From Calcarisporiella thermophila CBS 279.70 (Eukaryota > Calcarisporiellomycota): DNA of 64,000 bases. Position numbers and translations under genes: made by a program. This document shows positions 24,965 through 36,334 of this stretch, piece after piece. Position 1 is the stretch's first letter. Every line of letters starts with the position of its first letter. The stretch is from NCBI RefSeq assembly GCF_041956535.1, contig NW_027192215.1, positions 365,179 through 429,178 of the forward strand, written 5' to 3'. The notes under the pieces were generated by a model, which saw nothing but the letters and a program-made list of their open reading frames with translations, searched no databases and was not told where the DNA came from.

Positions 24965-26262
24965 ATGAAAATAGGTAATCGCCCTCGATTCAGTAAAATT
25001 CATGTGCTTCTTTAACATTTTTATAGCATGTTTGCAATATGATCCACATCTGGGACAGGTCCAGCGGAATCAGCGTCGTGCAAATCAACTACTAGAACGG
25101 CAAGTTTCCCTTCACCCCATCCCCATCCAGTGTCTCCGTTGTTAATTTAAATCTATTTAGATTTCAACCTGGCGATATCGACGTACTCGTTCTTCCCGAG
25201 ATGGCTTTTACTGGTTACGTATTTAATGATAGAATAAGCATTTATCCGTATCTTGAAGATTCACAGAATGGAGCCAGCGTATGCTGGGCAAAAGAAACGG
25301 CGAAAAGGTTGCAGGCCTATGTCATGGTGGGGTACCCACAGATTGTTAAAGGTAATGTTGGAACAAGATGCCACATCGAAGCGAATCATTTCAATTGAGT
25401 TGTTCAAGTATTCATTTGATGTAGGGCAGTCCGATGTATATTACAATAGTATCTGTTTGGTAGATAGAACAGGTCAGTTGGTTACAAACTACCAAAAGTC
25501 ATTTCTATTTGAAACCGATGAACGATGGGCAAGCGAAGGCCCGGGCTTTCGTTCAGTGGATGTAAAAGAGCTTGGAAGAGTAAATATTCCCTCGAGATGT
25601 TTTCCTCAGGAGCCACGCTTGCTCCGGTAAAAAAAAGAAAAACCTCTCCTAATCACTTTGTACACATAGGTTGGAATCGGTATATGTATGGACTTAAACC
25701 CATACAAATTTCAGGCGCCTTTCCATGCATTCGAATTTGCACGCTTTCACCGGGTCAAGGGATCGCGCCTATTGCTCTGCTCAATGGCGTGGCTGAAGCA
25801 GCCAGAGGAGGAGGCGGATGAAGACAAACATGGGGATGCAAGTGACGATGAGATTGAGTCGTATGATGACACTTCGAATAGTATGGGTGATCTTGGAATG
25901 ATTAGAGGTTTGGGCACGAACAACAGGATTGCCGAGCTTTCAGATATCATAGAAGGGGCGAAACACCCCGCCACCTCCGTGATGAATTATTGGGCGTTGA
26001 GGCTTCTTCCCCTATACTCTAACATCGGTGATGATGACACAGGGGTACTGGTGGCGGTGGCAAATCGATGTGGAAGTGAAGCAGGTTAGTAAGAGTGGCG
26101 GACTGGCATCCATCATCTCAAGAGTATTTTTTAACATGACTTATCTGATTAGGGCTAACCTTTTGCGGCCACAGCTGTGTCATGCGTTTGACTTCTCGTG
26201 GGGTGACGCTGTTAGGGTACTTGGGGGGAAGTGAGGAGAAAGTGCTGGTGGTGGAGGTCTAG
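24965..26262 (+). CDS. NTA1: Protein N-terminal amidase (nitrilase superfamily, Nta1-like)
   Basis: Deamidates N-terminal Asn/Gln of proteins, the first step of the Arg/N-degron pathway. Six exons: 24965-24974, 25027-25099, 25161-25351, 25425-25579, 25670-26084 and 26153-26262, about 317 aa. The first exon holds only MKI plus one base and joins to ACLQYDPHLGQV, the expected nitrilase N terminus. The catalytic triad is visible: Glu in VLPEMAFTGY, Lys in NYQKSFLF, and Cys in GIGICMDLNPYKF. The C terminus FCGHSCVMRL...TLLGYLGGSEEKVLVVEV matches the family. Intron 2 uses a GC-AG boundary (GCAAGT donor at 25100), the only choice that keeps the frame. An acidic, low-complexity insertion of about 55 residues (EEEADEDKHGDASDDE onward) lies in exon 5 between the Cys region and the conserved NYWALRLLPL part. 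The protein is shorter than yeast Nta1. Confidence 0.9.
25100..25160 (+). other. GC-AG intron in the Nta1-like gene
   Basis: The donor reads CG|GCAAGT and the acceptor CTATTTAG|A. The nearest GT (at 25104) would put the next exon out of frame, whereas the GC donor joins LLER directly to FQPGDIDVLVLPE in frame. GCAAGT is the consensus for the rare GC-AG class. Confidence 0.8.
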
Positions 26263-27583
26263 CCAATTGACTATGGCCGAGCTTCAGACCGACCTTTTTC
26301 TTAGGGATTTTTATTACCTTTTAGAAAATTTATTAAGTATTATTATTTCTTTAATTGGACATTTGTTTTACTCGCATCTAAATCTTTCTTTTCTTGCAAG
26401 CTTTGGCCTCAAATGGCTTTTGATTTGTGACTCTAGTCTCCCTATTTGAAGGTATTCTATTCGCTGTAAGCCCCTCTTACTCGATCGCTAATATACCCGG
26501 CCTACTTGTTCTCATTCAATATTACGGGAAATCTACACTGTTCGCCCTTAGGTTAGGCTGCAGTCGAATTTATCGCCTTGCAACTTATTGATCAAGCAGG
26601 CGCCACCGTGCTCGCAATTCAGTTGATCACGGGATTAATAATCGGATTAGTGCTTTAAAAAGATGAGCTCATCTAACGAGAACAAGATAGCCTATTCAGT
26701 ACCTAAATAATGCATCTTGCTCAATTCTATCAAAAGAACAGTAGGGGTTGGGTTAGAGTAGATGGTTTATTTGGGGCTTTTGCGTAAATTTGAAGTTCTC
26801 GTGAAAGAGTCAAAAAAGGGATAAACAAAGTGAATTAGTTCAATGTATCCTGCATTCCCACTCTATTTACTTGGAGATATCGGCTGACACATCAAGTTTT
26901 ATTATTTTCAGCCTTGAAACACCAGAGGATTTCTGTGGGAAATCGAGTGATGCAGCGCAGATCTCCTAATTCAACATAGATGGGAGCTTATGCAGAGCTG
27001 CATTATAACCACTGAAATACATTTGAAAGAGGCATGTATGAACACACAAATTAGCTGAATGTTTCTGCAAGTCGTCGAGGTATGTAATTATTCTTAGAGC
27101 CCTCTAGGCAATAAAAAACACCGTCAATAGTCACGAGAGACAAATTGTCAAAACACTGATGAAAAGTGTAAGCCCTCACCGAGAACGGTGGGCCCATCTT
27201 TACCCCCAATTAGGGCGATAAAGATATGATCCTTGCTTTGTACTCGGTATATGAGTCGCTCATTATGACAGCAGATATGCATATATCTATAAGAGCACTA
27301 GTCTAATTTTTTCGAAAATTTAAGGTTCGTTGAATTCTAGAATGTTTTTTAAGCCACGACCTATTATCTGCCAAGGATTTTCTACCGTTGACTTTGGAAC
27401 GTGTTAGGGTTATTTTACGCGTCTTTGATCCGATACCTTACGCGTTTATTGCTTATTTTTCTAGCTATTTTCAAAAATAAAGATACCTGCATTGTTTGCG
27501 AGCATAGTTTGTAGCTCTTATCCCAGCACTCTATTTATTCTCCTTCGTCTATTTATTCTCTACCAGCAACTACGATTCCATAT
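26263..27583. other. Intergenic, AT-rich
   Basis: No coherent coding frame. The last 100 bp before 27584 are C/T-rich (ACTCTATTTATTCTCCTTCG) and probably form the promoter and leader of the following gene. Confidence 0.5.
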
Positions 27584-29009
27584 ATGACAACACCAACCAC
27601 TCAGAATTACGTACTCCCACCGACCTCCCAACCTCTCCTCTATTCTCCCTACACCGTACAGTCTTCCGCTCCTCTTTCTGCTCCTCAAATTATATATGCG
27701 TCTCCTTCTCCACAGATATCATCACCATCCCAACAACAGCAAGTGACATACACTCTTGCTCAGCCGTTACAGACGCATCCGCAGCAGCCAACCACTCAAA
27801 CACTCGTTCAGGGACAGCCGCTGGTAGCTATCCTATCCCCAGGAAATGGGCAACCGCAATCGTGGATGAATTCGGAGCCTATTCAGACGGTTACCCCGGA
27901 CATTAGCGATACTGAGGTATTTTCGAATCATTCATCGCTGACAAAGCGAGCTGCTCATAGCAATTTGCTCTTTCTTTAGAAAATTCTATGGGAAGGAACG
28001 ACATGGCCAAACGGTTGTTTCTCGCCTATTTGTTGCTCGTCGGGTAAGCTCTTGGATTTTATATGTTTAATCTCATTCTGATTGGATTGAATTGCGCTTA
28101 GTAAAGTGGAAATTGACGGAGAAAAAAATCGAGTTCAACACCGGCTGTTGTTTTGGTGACTATGATTGCCTGGTAACTTGTTTCTATATCGAACTGGGCG
28201 AGAAATACCGTTAGTTGATTAGTCTAATGGCCAAGTAGGAGCTGGAGTATATATCCGATATTAAGTACGAGCGCTCTTTCCTGCAAATGCTTGCGGGGCG
28301 GGGGACGATAAAGGTGTTTATGGAGTAAGTTAGCTCGCAATATTCAAGCTTTTGACTGGCTATTCTAATTTTTTTTTATTTTCACTTGTTCAGAGAGCAT
28401 GCGGATCCAGTTATGGAGATCAGTGGTAGACATTTCAAAGAGCTCTTCTACAAGCTCCAAGCGGCATGGCGCGAAATCCGACAGCCATTCTTGGAAAAGC
28501 GTGCTGTCGAGGAGCAGAAACTCCTAGCTCAGAAGCAATTGCAACAACAGCAACAGCAACAGCAACAGCAGCTTCAACTACAAACCCAGCTGCAGTTGCA
28601 AATGCACCTCCAGGCGCAAGCTCAGGCGCAGGCGCAGGCGCAGGCACAAGTCCAAGCCCAGGCAATGCAACAGCAGTTGATGTTGGCCGAGATCTCGCGC
28701 ATGCAGCAGGGTTATTACCAAACCTCTAGTCCTTACAGCGGAGGTATGTTGCAGCCGGATTACTTCTCCAAAGCTGGGCCCAGAGGTCACGAAGAGGAAG
28801 AAACGGAGGAGGAAGAAAGTGAAGAGGAGTGTATGAATAGAAAGGGAAGGTATTTGGAAGAGGACGAGCACGAAGAAGAAGAAGATGAAGATGAAGAGGA
28901 GGAGGAGGAGGAGGAGGAGAGCGAAATTGAACGTTATACAGCTAAGAGGAGCTCGGCAAGAAGAGAGAGTGCGCATTCAAACCACTCCTCAAGGAGTAGA
29001 AGAAGATGA
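27584..29009 (+). CDS. Protein with small Cys-rich/PH-like core and Q- and E-rich tails, unknown function
   Basis: Five exons: 27584-27916, 27980-28043, 28102-28172, 28239-28324 and 28394-29009, about 389 aa. Residues 1-111 are disordered, rich in P, Q, S and T. The core (about 112-220) begins with WEGTTWPNGCFSPICCS and continues with KWKLTEKKIEF, TGCCFGDYDCL, DIKYERSFLQML, GRGTIKVFM and HFKELFYKLQAAWREIR. That pattern of alternating strands closed by one helix resembles a PH-like (GRAM/bPH) fold. After it come a poly-Q/AQ tract (about 235-290) and a very acidic tail (E-rich, about 325-370) ending in a basic S/R-rich segment. All splice sites are good and phases fit. I do not recognise a named family; the PH-like reading is inference from the pattern. 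The conserved Cys pairs could bind metal or be acylated. The repeats suggest a scaffold or transcription-associated role, without proof. Confidence 0.75.
28525..28680 (+). repeat. CAA/CAG and CAGGCG microsatellite coding Q and AQ runs
   Basis: A CAACAG-type trinucleotide run codes for about 12 glutamines, followed by a GCGCAGGC-type hexamer run coding alternating Ala-Gln. Both lie inside the open frame of the gene at 27584-29009 and keep it intact. Their lengths are likely to vary between strains. Confidence 0.8.
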
Positions 29010-29576
29010 CCAGCGATCCACTGCGGATCCAATTCTGATTCGAGCGCTTAATCTTGCTTAAACTGTATATCCCGTGACTGATACTTATATCCCACTTATA
29101 TCCTTCGTTCTATACGAACCTTACTAGGGCTCTTAGGTTTTGTTTAAACTTGTTTATTCGATCTGTGTATGCGTCTAAATGGCATTTCTCTCTTGTGCAT
29201 CTGGCTAAGACGGGAGGGCATGCTCCCCAATGAGACTTATGGCTCAGACCCTTCTCTTCCTTCTGAAAACCTCCGTATTTGCATGGAATGGAACGTTAAT
29301 CCGAGTGCAGATACTCTTTTAATATATTTCAAAAAGGAGATTAAAAATTCAGAAAATAGAACAAGGTTTTTTCCCAGCTTTTCTAGGGAGGAAGCTTAAA
29401 ACGGAGCGCGCTTTCCTTACGCTGGCCCCCCTTTTTACAGGCCAGAAAAGGCTCCAGCACCGCAGCCTTGTCTTTCTCTCTTCCTCTCTCTCTGATTTCA
29501 CGCGACTGTTTCTCCTCGTCTTGTTCATTTTCACACAAGCTCAAGCCCATCACCGCTCAGAATCGTCCAAGCTAGA
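29010..29576. other. Intergenic
   Basis: 3' flank of the preceding gene, then GC-richer DNA with CT-rich tracts (CTCTCTTCCTCTCTCTCTG) just before the short frame at 29577. No supported gene. Confidence 0.45.
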
Positions 29577-29759
29577 ATGGCACCCGTCACCGAAGTGGGT
29601 TGGATTGTTACTCAGCTTTGCCGCTGCGGTCGCAACTGGCCTTGTAAGTTTGAGCATCACGAGGGGCATCTGATGTACCAGTGCCTTGTGTGTGAGGTGT
29701 GTGCAGGGGCTTTCCCCGCCCATAGAAATGAATGTCGGCTGCGTGAATTTGCAAAATAA
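29577..29759 (+). CDS. Possible small Cys-rich protein (60 aa)
   Basis: An intronless frame from a good start context (AAGCTAGAATGGC) codes 60 residues with eight cysteines in CRCGRNWPC, QCLVCEVC and NEC groupings plus several His. This could be a small zinc-binding protein. It lacks a signal peptide. A CT-rich tract, as is common upstream of fungal genes, precedes it. The minus-strand frame over the same bases is less protein-like. I recognise no family, and the frame could be chance. Confidence 0.35.
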   Translation: MAPVTEVGWIVTQLCRCGRNWPCKFEHHEGHLMYQCLVCEVCAGAFPAHRNECRLREFAK

Positions 29760-30086
29760 CACGCACGAACATATTCTTTATTCAATTGGCCTCAGTGCCT
29801 TTTCACAAGCCTTTTTTTTTTTGCCATAATCCGTCTTTGCTCTTTTGTTTTGTTTGCTGTCGTAAGTTTTATTTTCTTGCCTCGCCCCCGCTCTCCTCCC
29901 TCTCCCGAATTGCGACTCCGGCAGGGAAATCGATAGTAGCGGATAGAAAATGACATGTCTATTATTTTAATAACAACAATATATAACTCAGTAAGTTGTA
30001 GATATAATATTATATAGAGATGGCACATGTAAATATGTCTTCAGAGAAAGCAAAATAAGTCGAATAAGTCTGATGATATAAGCTTG

Positions 30087-31556
30087 TTAGTATTGCATCA
30101 CTTGATCCACATCCTCTCGCACCGGTTTTACATCGCCCAATACTTCCTCCACGGTCCCGCGTTTGTATCGCTTTCCTAGTGCAAGCGATAGAGTAACCGC
30201 GTCGATGGCCCGATGAAGGGTGCGGCGCGCATTGAAGTTGCGCTGAACATTGGGCAGTAGATTTGCACTCGGAATGGGCACGTTTGTTTGTGGAGCAGCG
30301 AGCCAAGGATGTACGAGCGCTTCGTGGGCGGTCATGCGATTTGTCGGATCCACCGTCAAAAACCGTGTTATGAAGTCTTTTGCTGTTGAGGGTAGAAAGA
30401 AGGCCACATTGATTAGAATCGGGCAGGAGCAGAAGTCGAACGGCAAGCTAACCTTCTTCAGAGATGCCTTCCCAATACAACGGTTCAAAGACGTATTCAG
30501 CATTCAGAATGGCAGTGAGCTCGTCTTGACTATTTTGCCGCTCGAATGGTGGCTCCCCGCATAGCAGAAAGTATGTGATGCAGCCGATTGCCCAGCAGTC
30601 TCTAGCATTTCGTGGTATAGAAATAATGAAAATTGAGAGATGGCGCCATGCATACAGCGAGAACTTACACCGGTTTTCCGTGCCCTATTTTCTTAAACAC
30701 CTCTGGTGCCTATAAGAATAAAAATAAAGAGAACCGATAAGGTCGCCTCTATGGCCAATGCAGGTATAAGGCGAAGTACGAACCATGTAGGCTGGAGTCC
30801 CGCATGTTGTTGTTAGGATTTGGAATTTTTCAGAGTCAATAATCCGTGAAAGGCCGAAATCGGCTATAAGCAGGTCGCTGTCCTCTGCTTTTGTGCGAAA
30901 AAGGAGGTTCTCGGGCTAGTTGTAATGGCCGCAAACCATCCACTTGTTAATGCGAGGAAGTAAGCGGAGAGAAAGAAAACAAAAACAAGTACCTTTAAAT
31001 CTCTATGCACGACGCCATTGTCGTGAAGATAAGCAACTCCCTCGCATATGGAACGCACCAAATTCGCAGCGTCTTTCTCGAAAAAGCTACCCTGCTGACA
31101 TATACGTTCGAAAAGCTCTCCTCCTTGCGCAAGCTCGGTTACGAGGTACACTACAATTATCATTTGCCGATATAAATAAAGTTAACAGCACAAATGGGGA
31201 TTGGGGAAATCCCACTGCGGATCCACTCACAATTGTTCATTGTTTCAAAGAAATCTACCATTGTCAGCACATTGCGATGGTGGCGGGAGATTTGGCTTAG
31301 AATTAATATCTCGTTCTTTATTAGATGCTCCCTGCCCTTCATCAGATTTTTGTTGATAATCTTAACCGCGTAAGCAGCACCTGTTGTGATGTGGAATGCC
31401 TCTAGCAATATAGTAAAAGAAAAATAATGGGGACAATGCCAAATTAATAATGGGGATGGGTGGAAAATCACCTTTGACCTCAGCATACGTGCCACGGCCA
31501 AGGGTGCGACCGGTTTTATATTGGCATGGAACCATTACTACCCTTTGTTCTGTCAT
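30087..31556 (-). CDS. Calcium/calmodulin-dependent protein kinase (CaMK, Cmk1-like)
   Basis: Ser/Thr kinase that links cytosolic calcium to phosphorylation. Exons on the minus strand: 31472-31556, 31231-31401, 30993-31150, 30784-30915, 30671-30711, 30453-30601 and 30087-30382, together 343 aa, the usual Cmk length. Motifs in order: GRGTYAEVK (glycine loop), YAVKII (ATP-anchoring Lys), LVTELAQGGELFERI, HRDLKPENLL (catalytic loop, split by an intron after K), DFGLSR, TTTCGTPAYMAPE (activation loop with the Thr that CaMK kinases target), VDCWAIGCITYFLLCG, and the domain end SEEAKDFITRFL...HPWL. The tail RNFNARRTLHRAIDAV is the typical fungal autoinhibitory and calmodulin-binding helix. The gene is divergent from the Neo1-type flippase, with about 226 bp between the two ATGs, so they may share a promoter. 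Family assignment is firm; the choice among Cmk1/Cmk2 paralogues is not. Confidence 0.93.
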
Positions 31557-31782
31557 TTTTGAATACTATGATTTAAGCGCAAGTTTCAAAAAAATTGAAG
31601 GCTTAAAATAAAATCATAGGGTTTTGAAACCTTTTTTATTCCTTGTCTAGATTGCGATCGTTGATCCATTTTATCGCGCGCATAAATAGAAAGGCTTTTA
31701 AGCATTTTTCCCGTTTGCTTCTCACTGCTGCTCTCTATTAAAGACCTTCTGTGCACACGCTCTCCATTGTGTTAGTTGAGCC

Positions 31783-34700
31783 ATGCCCGGTGGAGATCGC
31801 TCCATCGCACTCAAGATGTTACCCTTAGACCGTAGCAAGCAACGTTGGTCGGACTCGGAGGGCGATGATTCGCCCCTCATAGTTGACGTTGAAGATGTGA
31901 GCTTCTGCTTTCACTCGCTCTGTATGAGGCACCGTTCTTAACATTTTATTCGGGGATGTGTGAATTTTGTGTAGGAAGAGGCAATGACATCTTCATCTGC
32001 ACGTCCACGCCAACGCAGGCGCAGACGTATGTCCTTTATATCCCAGCTTCAGAGGCCAAAACGGGAAAAGGAAGCGAGGGTAATACCATTCGATGCATCT
32101 GGTAATAGAGCGTTTCCCTTATTTTGCTACTCTCATTTCCTGCTAAACTTCAAAATTTTAATTGAATTTAGCCAAGTTTAAAGCAAAGTTCTCTCCAAAT
32201 TTGATTCGCAACCAAAAGTACAGCCTTATTACATTCTTACCGCTTGTCTTTTATGAGCAAGTAAGGATCGCGATTTCTGCAATCTTTCGTGATTCGAGTT
32301 TTTGATTAGACACTTTCTATTCTTCTTAGTTTAAATTTTTCTTCAACCTCTACTTCCTCTTGGTGGCCTTGTCACAATTCGTCCCTGCTCTGAAAATTGG
32401 CTACCTCGTCACTTATTTCGGTCCACTCTGCTTTGTTTTACTCGTCACGATTGGAAAAGAGGCCTATGATGATTACAAGCGCTATCGTCGCGACCAGGAG
32501 GCAAATTCCCAGCTCTATGAAATGTTGACAGAGGAGGGCGTGGTGATGGTACCAAGCTCGAAGATACGGGTTGGAGATTTGATCGTCTTGAAGAAAGATC
32601 AAAGGGTAAGAGCGAATGTCCACTTACTATATGCTTTATAGGGAATTTATCAGTACCTCGTATATTGTTGCTAGGTTCCCGCTGACTTAATTCTATTACG
32701 TACCTCGGAGGCTAGCAGCTCTTGCTTTATTCGTACAGACCAACTTGACGGAGAAACTGATTGGAAGCTGCGGCTTGCCGTTCCATCCTGTCAAAAATTG
32801 CCGTCGGATGCAAGTCTGCTACAAATAAAAGCGGAAGTGCATGGTAATATTAACTAGTTTCCATTTCTTAGTTAAAATTGAATATCCATCTTGTTTATCA
32901 TTTATTAAGCCGAGGCCCCGCAAAAGGACATACACACCTTCACTGGTACCTTCACTCGACTACTCGTAGGCAACAGTGCCGCATCCCAAGCTGAGCCGCT
33001 AGGAGTAGAAAACACCCTCTGGACCAATACGGTTTTGGCGTCGGGAACTGCCGTGGGCTTTGTAATTTACACTGGCAAAGACACGAGAGCCGTCATGAAC
33101 ACAAACCAGCCCGAGACCAAGGTTGGATTACTAGACTGGGAAATCAATCGTCTTTCAAAGGTGAGTAAAGATCTGATTTATTCTACACTAAGAGTTTTCG
33201 GCCCCTTCTTTCTAATATGATCTCTTCTTTAACTAGATTTTGTTCATGGTTACGCTGAGTCTGTCATTTGTAATGGTTGCTTTGAGTGGGTTCCAAGGGA
33301 CATGGTATATTTACATATTTCGGTTTTTGATTCTCTTCTCTTCGATTATTCCAATCAGGTAAAGTTCTACAAATGCTCCCATCTCTTCCATAATTACTCC
33401 CCTAATCCACAAGCAATTTTTTTTTTGGCCATTAGTCTTCGCGTGAATCTGGACATGGGTAAAACTGTCTATAGTTACCAAATTATGCGGGACCGTGAAA
33501 TTGCCGGCACCATTGTTCGTACCTCGACCATTCCTGAGGAACTTGGTCGCATAGAGTATCTTCTATCGGACAAGACTGGCACACTGACCAAAAATGACAT
33601 GGAGCTAAAAAAATTGCATATGGGTACAATGAGCTATGGAGTGGATACCATGGACGAAATTTCCCAGCACTTAGAAACAGCTATTGAGCAACAGCACGGC
33701 CAAGGTGGGAAGCATAAGAGGGAGCGTGTGGGTGGTACAACGACTGTAGCCGTCGGAGGAGGTGCTGGGAGAGGACGGAGGGATATATCTTCGAGAGTTA
33801 AGGATATCGTCCAGGCATTGGCTCTTTGTCACAATGTAACACCCGTTATCGCAGAGGATGGAAGTTTGGGTTACCAAGCGTCCTCGCCTGATGAAGTTGC
33901 CATTGTCAAGTGGACTGAAACCATTGGTCTTACTCTCGTATATCGCGATCGACAAAAGATGCAAACACGAACACGAAATGGGGAGATGATGGAGTTTGAA
34001 ATTCTGCAAGTGTTCCCCTTCACTAGTGAGACGAAACGAATGGGGATTATTGTACGGGATATCCAAACGGGAGAAATCACTTTTTACGAAAAGGGGGCCG
34101 ACGTGGTTATGTCAAGGATTGTGCAGTATAATGATTGGTGAGTGCACCAATGGCATATTTGAAACTCATACCTAATGGGCTATTCTATTTTAGGCTGGAC
34201 GAAGAGTGCGGCAATATGGCTCGTGAGGGACTACGCACACTTGTTGTTGCTCGCAAGCGCCTTTCCGATGAGGCATATACCGAATTTGAAACTCGTTATA
34301 ACACCGCCCGGTTGGCATTGCATGATCGAAATGCGCAAACGCAGGCCGTAGTTGAACACTTGCTTGAGCAGGAGCTAGAGCTTCTGGGACTAATTGGGGT
34401 GGAAGACAAGTTGCAGGATGGAGTGAAAACAACCCTGGAGCTTCTAAGGAATGCAGGATTAAAGATATGGATGCTGACGGGAGATAAAGTTGAGACAGCA
34501 ACCTGTATAGCGCGGAGTTCAAAGCTGGTGACGAGAAATCAAATTATCCATACAGTTGCCAAATTGCGCTCACCGGTGTCCGCGGTGGATGAACTGGAAA
34601 CGCTAAGAACCATGGGCGACTGTTGTTTGGTTATCGACGGAGAATCAATACAGGTGATTAGGACACCTCCTAGACTTCCTGTTTTTATAATGCTTATTCT

Positions 34701-35865
34701 AACTTTCTTTTGCAAACCTCTAGCTTTATTTGGACCATTTGCGCGAGGAGTTCATTGAAATAGCGGTTATGCTTACGGTGGTGGTCTGCTGTCGCTGCTC
34801 TCCAACCCAAAAAGCGGATATCACCCGACTAATCAAACAATACACTGGAAAGCGTGTATGTGCAATTGGAGATGGTGGTAACGATGTTTCAATGATCCAA
34901 GCGGCCGATGTTGGCGTCGGTATTGTTGGCAAGGAAGGGAAACAAGCGTCACTGGCAGCAGATTTTTCTGTTTTACAATTCAGCCATCTAACAAAATTAT
35001 TGCGTACGTATACGTCATTTTTTTTTTTCTGCCTTTAGCCAAAAGTTGATTTTAACTTTTTGCTTGCATTTAGTTTGGCACGGTAGAAACTCCTACAAAC
35101 GCTCTGCTAAGCTCTCACAATTCGTCATCCACCGTGGTCTTATTATATCCATAATCCAGGCTGTCTTTTCCGCCATATTCTACTTCGCCCCCATTGCACT
35201 CTATCAGGGAATGCTTATGGTCGGATATGCAACCCTGTATACAATGGCGCCTGTATTTTCATTGGTGCTCGACCAGGATGTGAGCGCAGAGATCGCATTA
35301 TTATATCCAGAGCTCTACAAAGATCTAACCAAAGGGAGATCGCTCTCCTTCAAGACATTCTTCATGTGGTTAATGATTTCAGTCTATCAGGGTGGCGCGA
35401 TCATGGTTGTCTCCATTCTGCTCTTCGAGAATGAATTTATACATATCGTGTCGATTTCATTCACGGCCTTGATATTCAACGAGTTATTGATGGTCGCACT
35501 GGAAATCAACACATGGTAAACCAATATCCTAATTATGTGTCCATTGGTGGCTACATATTAATGGTCTTTTTCACCCATTACTCTAATAGGCATCGTTGGA
35601 TGGTTATCTCAGAAATTGCTACCGTTCTCTCATATATTGGGTCAATGGTCTTTTTGCCCACGTATTTCGGTATGTATATGTGGTTGGTTTTTTTTTTACT
35701 CGCGCATTAACTTGCTCCGCTCTTTGTGCAGATATGAATTTTATCCTCACCTGGCGCTTCGTCTGGAAAGTCGCCATTATCACCGCAGTAAGCAGTGTTC
35801 CTCTCTATGTGTGGAAATTCTTACGCCGGCGATATGCCCCTCCTAGCTACACAAAATTAACATGA
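31783..35865 (+). CDS. NEO1: P4-type ATPase, Neo1/ATP9 class (phospholipid flippase)
   Basis: Moves aminophospholipids across Golgi and endosomal membranes. Thirteen exons: 31783-31896, 31975-32101, 32172-32260, 32330-32605, 32675-32843, 32910-33160, 33237-33358, 33436-34137, 34194-34653, 34724-35003, 35074-35515, 35590-35669 and 35732-35865, adding up to 1081 aa in one frame. Landmarks: a basic N-terminal stretch (RQRRRRR), [23 protein letters not shown] before TM1, [11 protein letters not shown] (actuator DGET), [19 protein letters not shown] with the phosphorylated Asp, [31 protein letters not shown], and [19 protein letters not shown], then six C-terminal membrane segments. The REIAGTIVR and DGETDWKLR wording is that of the monomeric Neo1/ATP9A class, which does not need a Cdc50 partner. 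No defects seen. The gene is divergent from the CaMK gene. Confidence 0.95.
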
Positions 35866-36334
35866 TAGAAAAGCGCGTGTTTTCATTTTGTAATATAGTT
35901 TATTATCACTATTGTTTATGCACGGAATAATCATTATACTGTAACATCAAATGGAGTTCGAGTCATAATATTTTAGATGGGATCAATAGAGTAGAGAGGC
36001 TAGGATTAGTGTGGAGCCCCTATGCTTAGTTCAAAAATTGTTCAAAGGCATTCCATTAAAAGTGATGAGAACCGTTTTATGGTGCTGTTGAATAATTCAA
36101 GTCGGTAGCATTATAGCACAGTTGATTAACTACTGCAGAAAAATCGACACTGCACCAATTCTTGCATTTGAGATAGCGGAAGAAAATTTCCCAAAGGAAC
36201 ATTATAGGTACTCAGCATCACTAATTATCTCTGGCACAATAATAGATCCCGAAAATATTCAATATAGGACATCATCTCAAGTGTGAATAAATAGGGAAAA
36301 TAACTGTAGTGACCAATTGTGTTCCATTTCTTAA
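35866..36334. other. Convergent intergenic region
   Basis: 3' flanks of the flippase gene (plus) and the first fungalysin gene (minus). AT-rich, with no coding signal. Confidence 0.5.

Noticed and set aside
28435-28976. Minus-strand and alternative-frame ORFs over the Q/E-rich gene
   Set aside because: They are generated by the trinucleotide repeats, which stay open in several frames.
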